Source of the DNA: Acanthaster planci
Lineage: Eukaryota; Echinodermata; Asteroidea; Valvatida; Acanthasteridae
Assembly (NCBI RefSeq): GCF_001949145.1
Contig: NW_019091401.1
Coordinates: forward strand, 719,866 to 783,865
DNA length: 64,000 bases
Direction: 5' to 3'
Shown here: one piece after another, positions 62,718 to 64,000 of the stretch
Layout of the letters: each line of letters opens with the position of its first letter
Position numbering within the stretch: the stretch's first letter is position 1
Notes under the pieces: generated by a model
What the model saw: the letters and a program-made list of their open reading frames with translations, nothing else
What the model was told of the DNA's origin: nothing
Databases searched by the model: none
Position numbers and translations under genes: made by a program

Positions 62718-62960
62718 AATTGGGTTGGCGTAGTGGTTCCTTCCTCTGTCGCTTTCCACCTGTACCTCTGTGGTCCGCGGGTTTGATTCCGAGTCCCGGC
62801 TCGGTACGTCCACATGCATGTCATGTCGACTGTCCCTACTTGATTCCGTGGGTTTTACCCAAAATATCGTCTGGAGTTTTTCTCCTACCTCTAAAACTGT
62901 AACTGCTTCTCATTTCAATGTGTCTGAGTCTTCAAATATCTGATTATATGAAGTTGGCGC
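62718..62960 (+). repeat. tRNA-derived SINE upstream of the ABCA3-like gene
   Basis: A box TGGCGTAGTGG at 62726-62736 and B box GGTTTGATTCC at 62780-62790, followed by GAGTCCCGGCTCGG. The tail includes GGGTTTTACCC and TTTTTCTCCTACC, a diverged form of the tail in the SINE at 1715. Both boxes are close to the Pol III consensus, but the head does not form an intact tRNA. Confidence 0.65.
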
Positions 62961-63844
62961 ATCTCTTGGAAGAAGAAGGCCTTGGGAACGAGGCACATTG
63001 CATCCCCCAACAATCAACAGGCATGACAGGATCATGCATGCTAACTTAATTTACATCATTCAGGAATAAAACATGAAAGGATGGTATCATCATGTGTCGT
63101 TAATCACAAAAGGTCTGCTCTTTCCAGAATGTGCTTCTTTTCATGTTTCTTGCATTGATCGTACATGACAATAAATGATCTTGAGTCTTGTATTTGAGTT
63201 CTAACGTTAGGCTTTCTTTTGCACAGCCAGGTGTCAGTTTTGAACTATGTTTTTTGGTCTTGAAATGATGTAGGCCCCCTCCTATGGTAACTAATGGTAG
63301 GCCAAGTAACTTTGAACCAACAGTACTTTGTCATTGCTCAAACATCTTGAAGTGATTGCATAATATAACATACATCTGTACATTTACATTTCTTATTTGT
63401 TCAGCTCTAACAATAACTACTGAAAAACTAAATCTTAATTTACTCTCACTGCTAAGTTTTGAGAGTCAAACTTTTTCAGACCAGCATCATACAGTCATAT
63501 GCTTTGTGTTTTTAGGCGTTCATGGCCATTAATTCCTCACTGTTGGTGTGGGAAATTTTAACATGATTCCAGAAGATCACTGACAAGATGTTTCATGTTG
63601 CTAATTCTGAATCTATTAATCTTCAATTGGAAAAAAATTTCTTTGTTCTAGTGACAGATGTCTCATGCCTGAAGGAAGAAAACCATTCAGAGTGTGATAT
63701 AGCAGTGATGTGCTCTTTCATTGAGTAAAATACCAATCTTCATCGTACCTAGTTGTCCTGTTGGAGAGACTTGTTTCACCATCAGCCATTATTTGGAGAG
63801 GTAGTTGAGACTTACATAAAGAGAGAAACGAAACAGAGAGCATC

Positions 63845-64000
63845 ATGCAGCGGAAGCTGAGCCAACTACTCCTGCTGACGTGGAAGAACTACGTCCTGCA
63901 GAAGCGCCATTGGGTCCGCACCCTCTTTGAGATCGGCCTGCCCATCTTTGTCTCACTGCTCCTGATCTGGCTGCGGACCAAAGTCAGCTATATGGACTAC
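63845..64000 (+). CDS. ABCA3-like ABC transporter, first coding exon (truncated by window end)
   Basis: An open frame from the ATG at 63845 runs to the window edge without a stop or obvious donor (52 residues seen). It starts MQRKLSQLLLLTWKNYVLQKR, then a hydrophobic segment (about residues 28-43, FEIGLPIFVSLLLIWL). This LLLWKNY-LQKR motif followed by the first membrane helix and IWLR is the N-terminus of ABCA-type full transporters, closest to ABCA3. Members export phospholipids or other lipids across intracellular or plasma membranes. The nucleotide-binding and remaining membrane domains lie outside the window, so the exact ABCA member cannot be set. Confidence 0.8.
   Translation, partial: MQRKLSQLLLLTWKNYVLQKRHWVRTLFEIGLPIFVSLLLIWLRTKVSYMDY

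Larger units (their letters stand above)
58454..63844. other. Intergenic region between PMM2 and the ABCA3-like gene
   Basis: Apart from a hAT-like MITE (61410-61678) and a SINE (62718-62960) I see no gene. AT-rich unique sequence fills 58.5-60.6 kb and may include PMM2 3' UTR. A 12-bp unit of the type TCGAAGCAGCCT is repeated about three times at 60671-60706. Poly-C/poly-A junctions occur near 60826 and 61690. A C-rich tract near 62260 follows a CATTCGCTTTTG block like the right end of the hAT-like MITE and is probably a decayed third copy. The ABCA3-like 5' UTR must lie just upstream of 63845. Confidence 0.5.

Noticed and set aside
62718-62800. Functional tRNA gene
   Set aside because: A and B boxes are present, but the sequence does not form a proper acceptor stem and runs into a SINE tail.

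Overview
This window is nuclear DNA from a metazoan. It is AT-rich by eye, its genes are split by many GT-AG introns, and it carries tRNA-derived SINEs, MITE-like inverted-repeat elements and one assembly gap (215 N). The gene content (a CARHSP1-like cold-shock protein, SLC26A11, a GABA-B-type receptor, PMM2 and an ABCA3-like transporter) and compact exons with 0.5-5 kb introns fit an invertebrate deuterostome (echinoderm, hemichordate or amphioxus). An echinoderm is my best guess, but the species cannot be fixed from sequence alone.

Layout. (1) 1536-4438, minus: complete three-exon CARHSP1-like gene, 134 aa. (2) 8164-20814, plus: 15-exon SLC26A11-type sulfate/anion transporter, about 603 aa, head-to-head with gene 1 across an intergenic stretch that contains the gap. 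(3) 25583-25780, minus: a frameshifted relic of an SLC26A11 first coding exon. (4) 26751-42909, minus: 17-exon class C GPCR of the GABA-B type, 815 aa, most like the GABBR2 subunit. (5) 46600-57828, plus: seven-exon phosphomannomutase PMM2, 254 aa. (6) From 63845, plus: the first coding exon of an ABCA3-like ABC transporter, cut off by the window end. I traced splice junctions by hand for every gene. The reading frame closes through every junction, but none has transcript support.

From memory, CARHSP1 and PMM2 are near neighbours on human 16p13.2 and ABCA3 lies on the same arm (16p13.3). Three of the five genes therefore appear to keep an ancient linkage, with SLC26A11 and the GABA-B-like receptor between them. 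The genes do not form a pathway: their roles are RNA binding, anion transport, neurotransmitter-type signalling, mannose-1-phosphate supply for glycosylation, and lipid transport.

Introns and intergenic DNA are rich in small inverted-repeat elements. These include a hAT-like MITE with an exact 8-bp target duplication (61410-61678), a two-copy family shared by the SLC26A11 and PMM2 introns, a TTAA-bounded long-TIR element in PMM2 intron 1, a 1.4-kb foldback in the receptor's first intron, and an element filled with a 21-bp repeat at 44470-44790. The most notable items are the receptor's altered binding pocket, the SLC26A11 relic, the conserved gene linkage and these element families.
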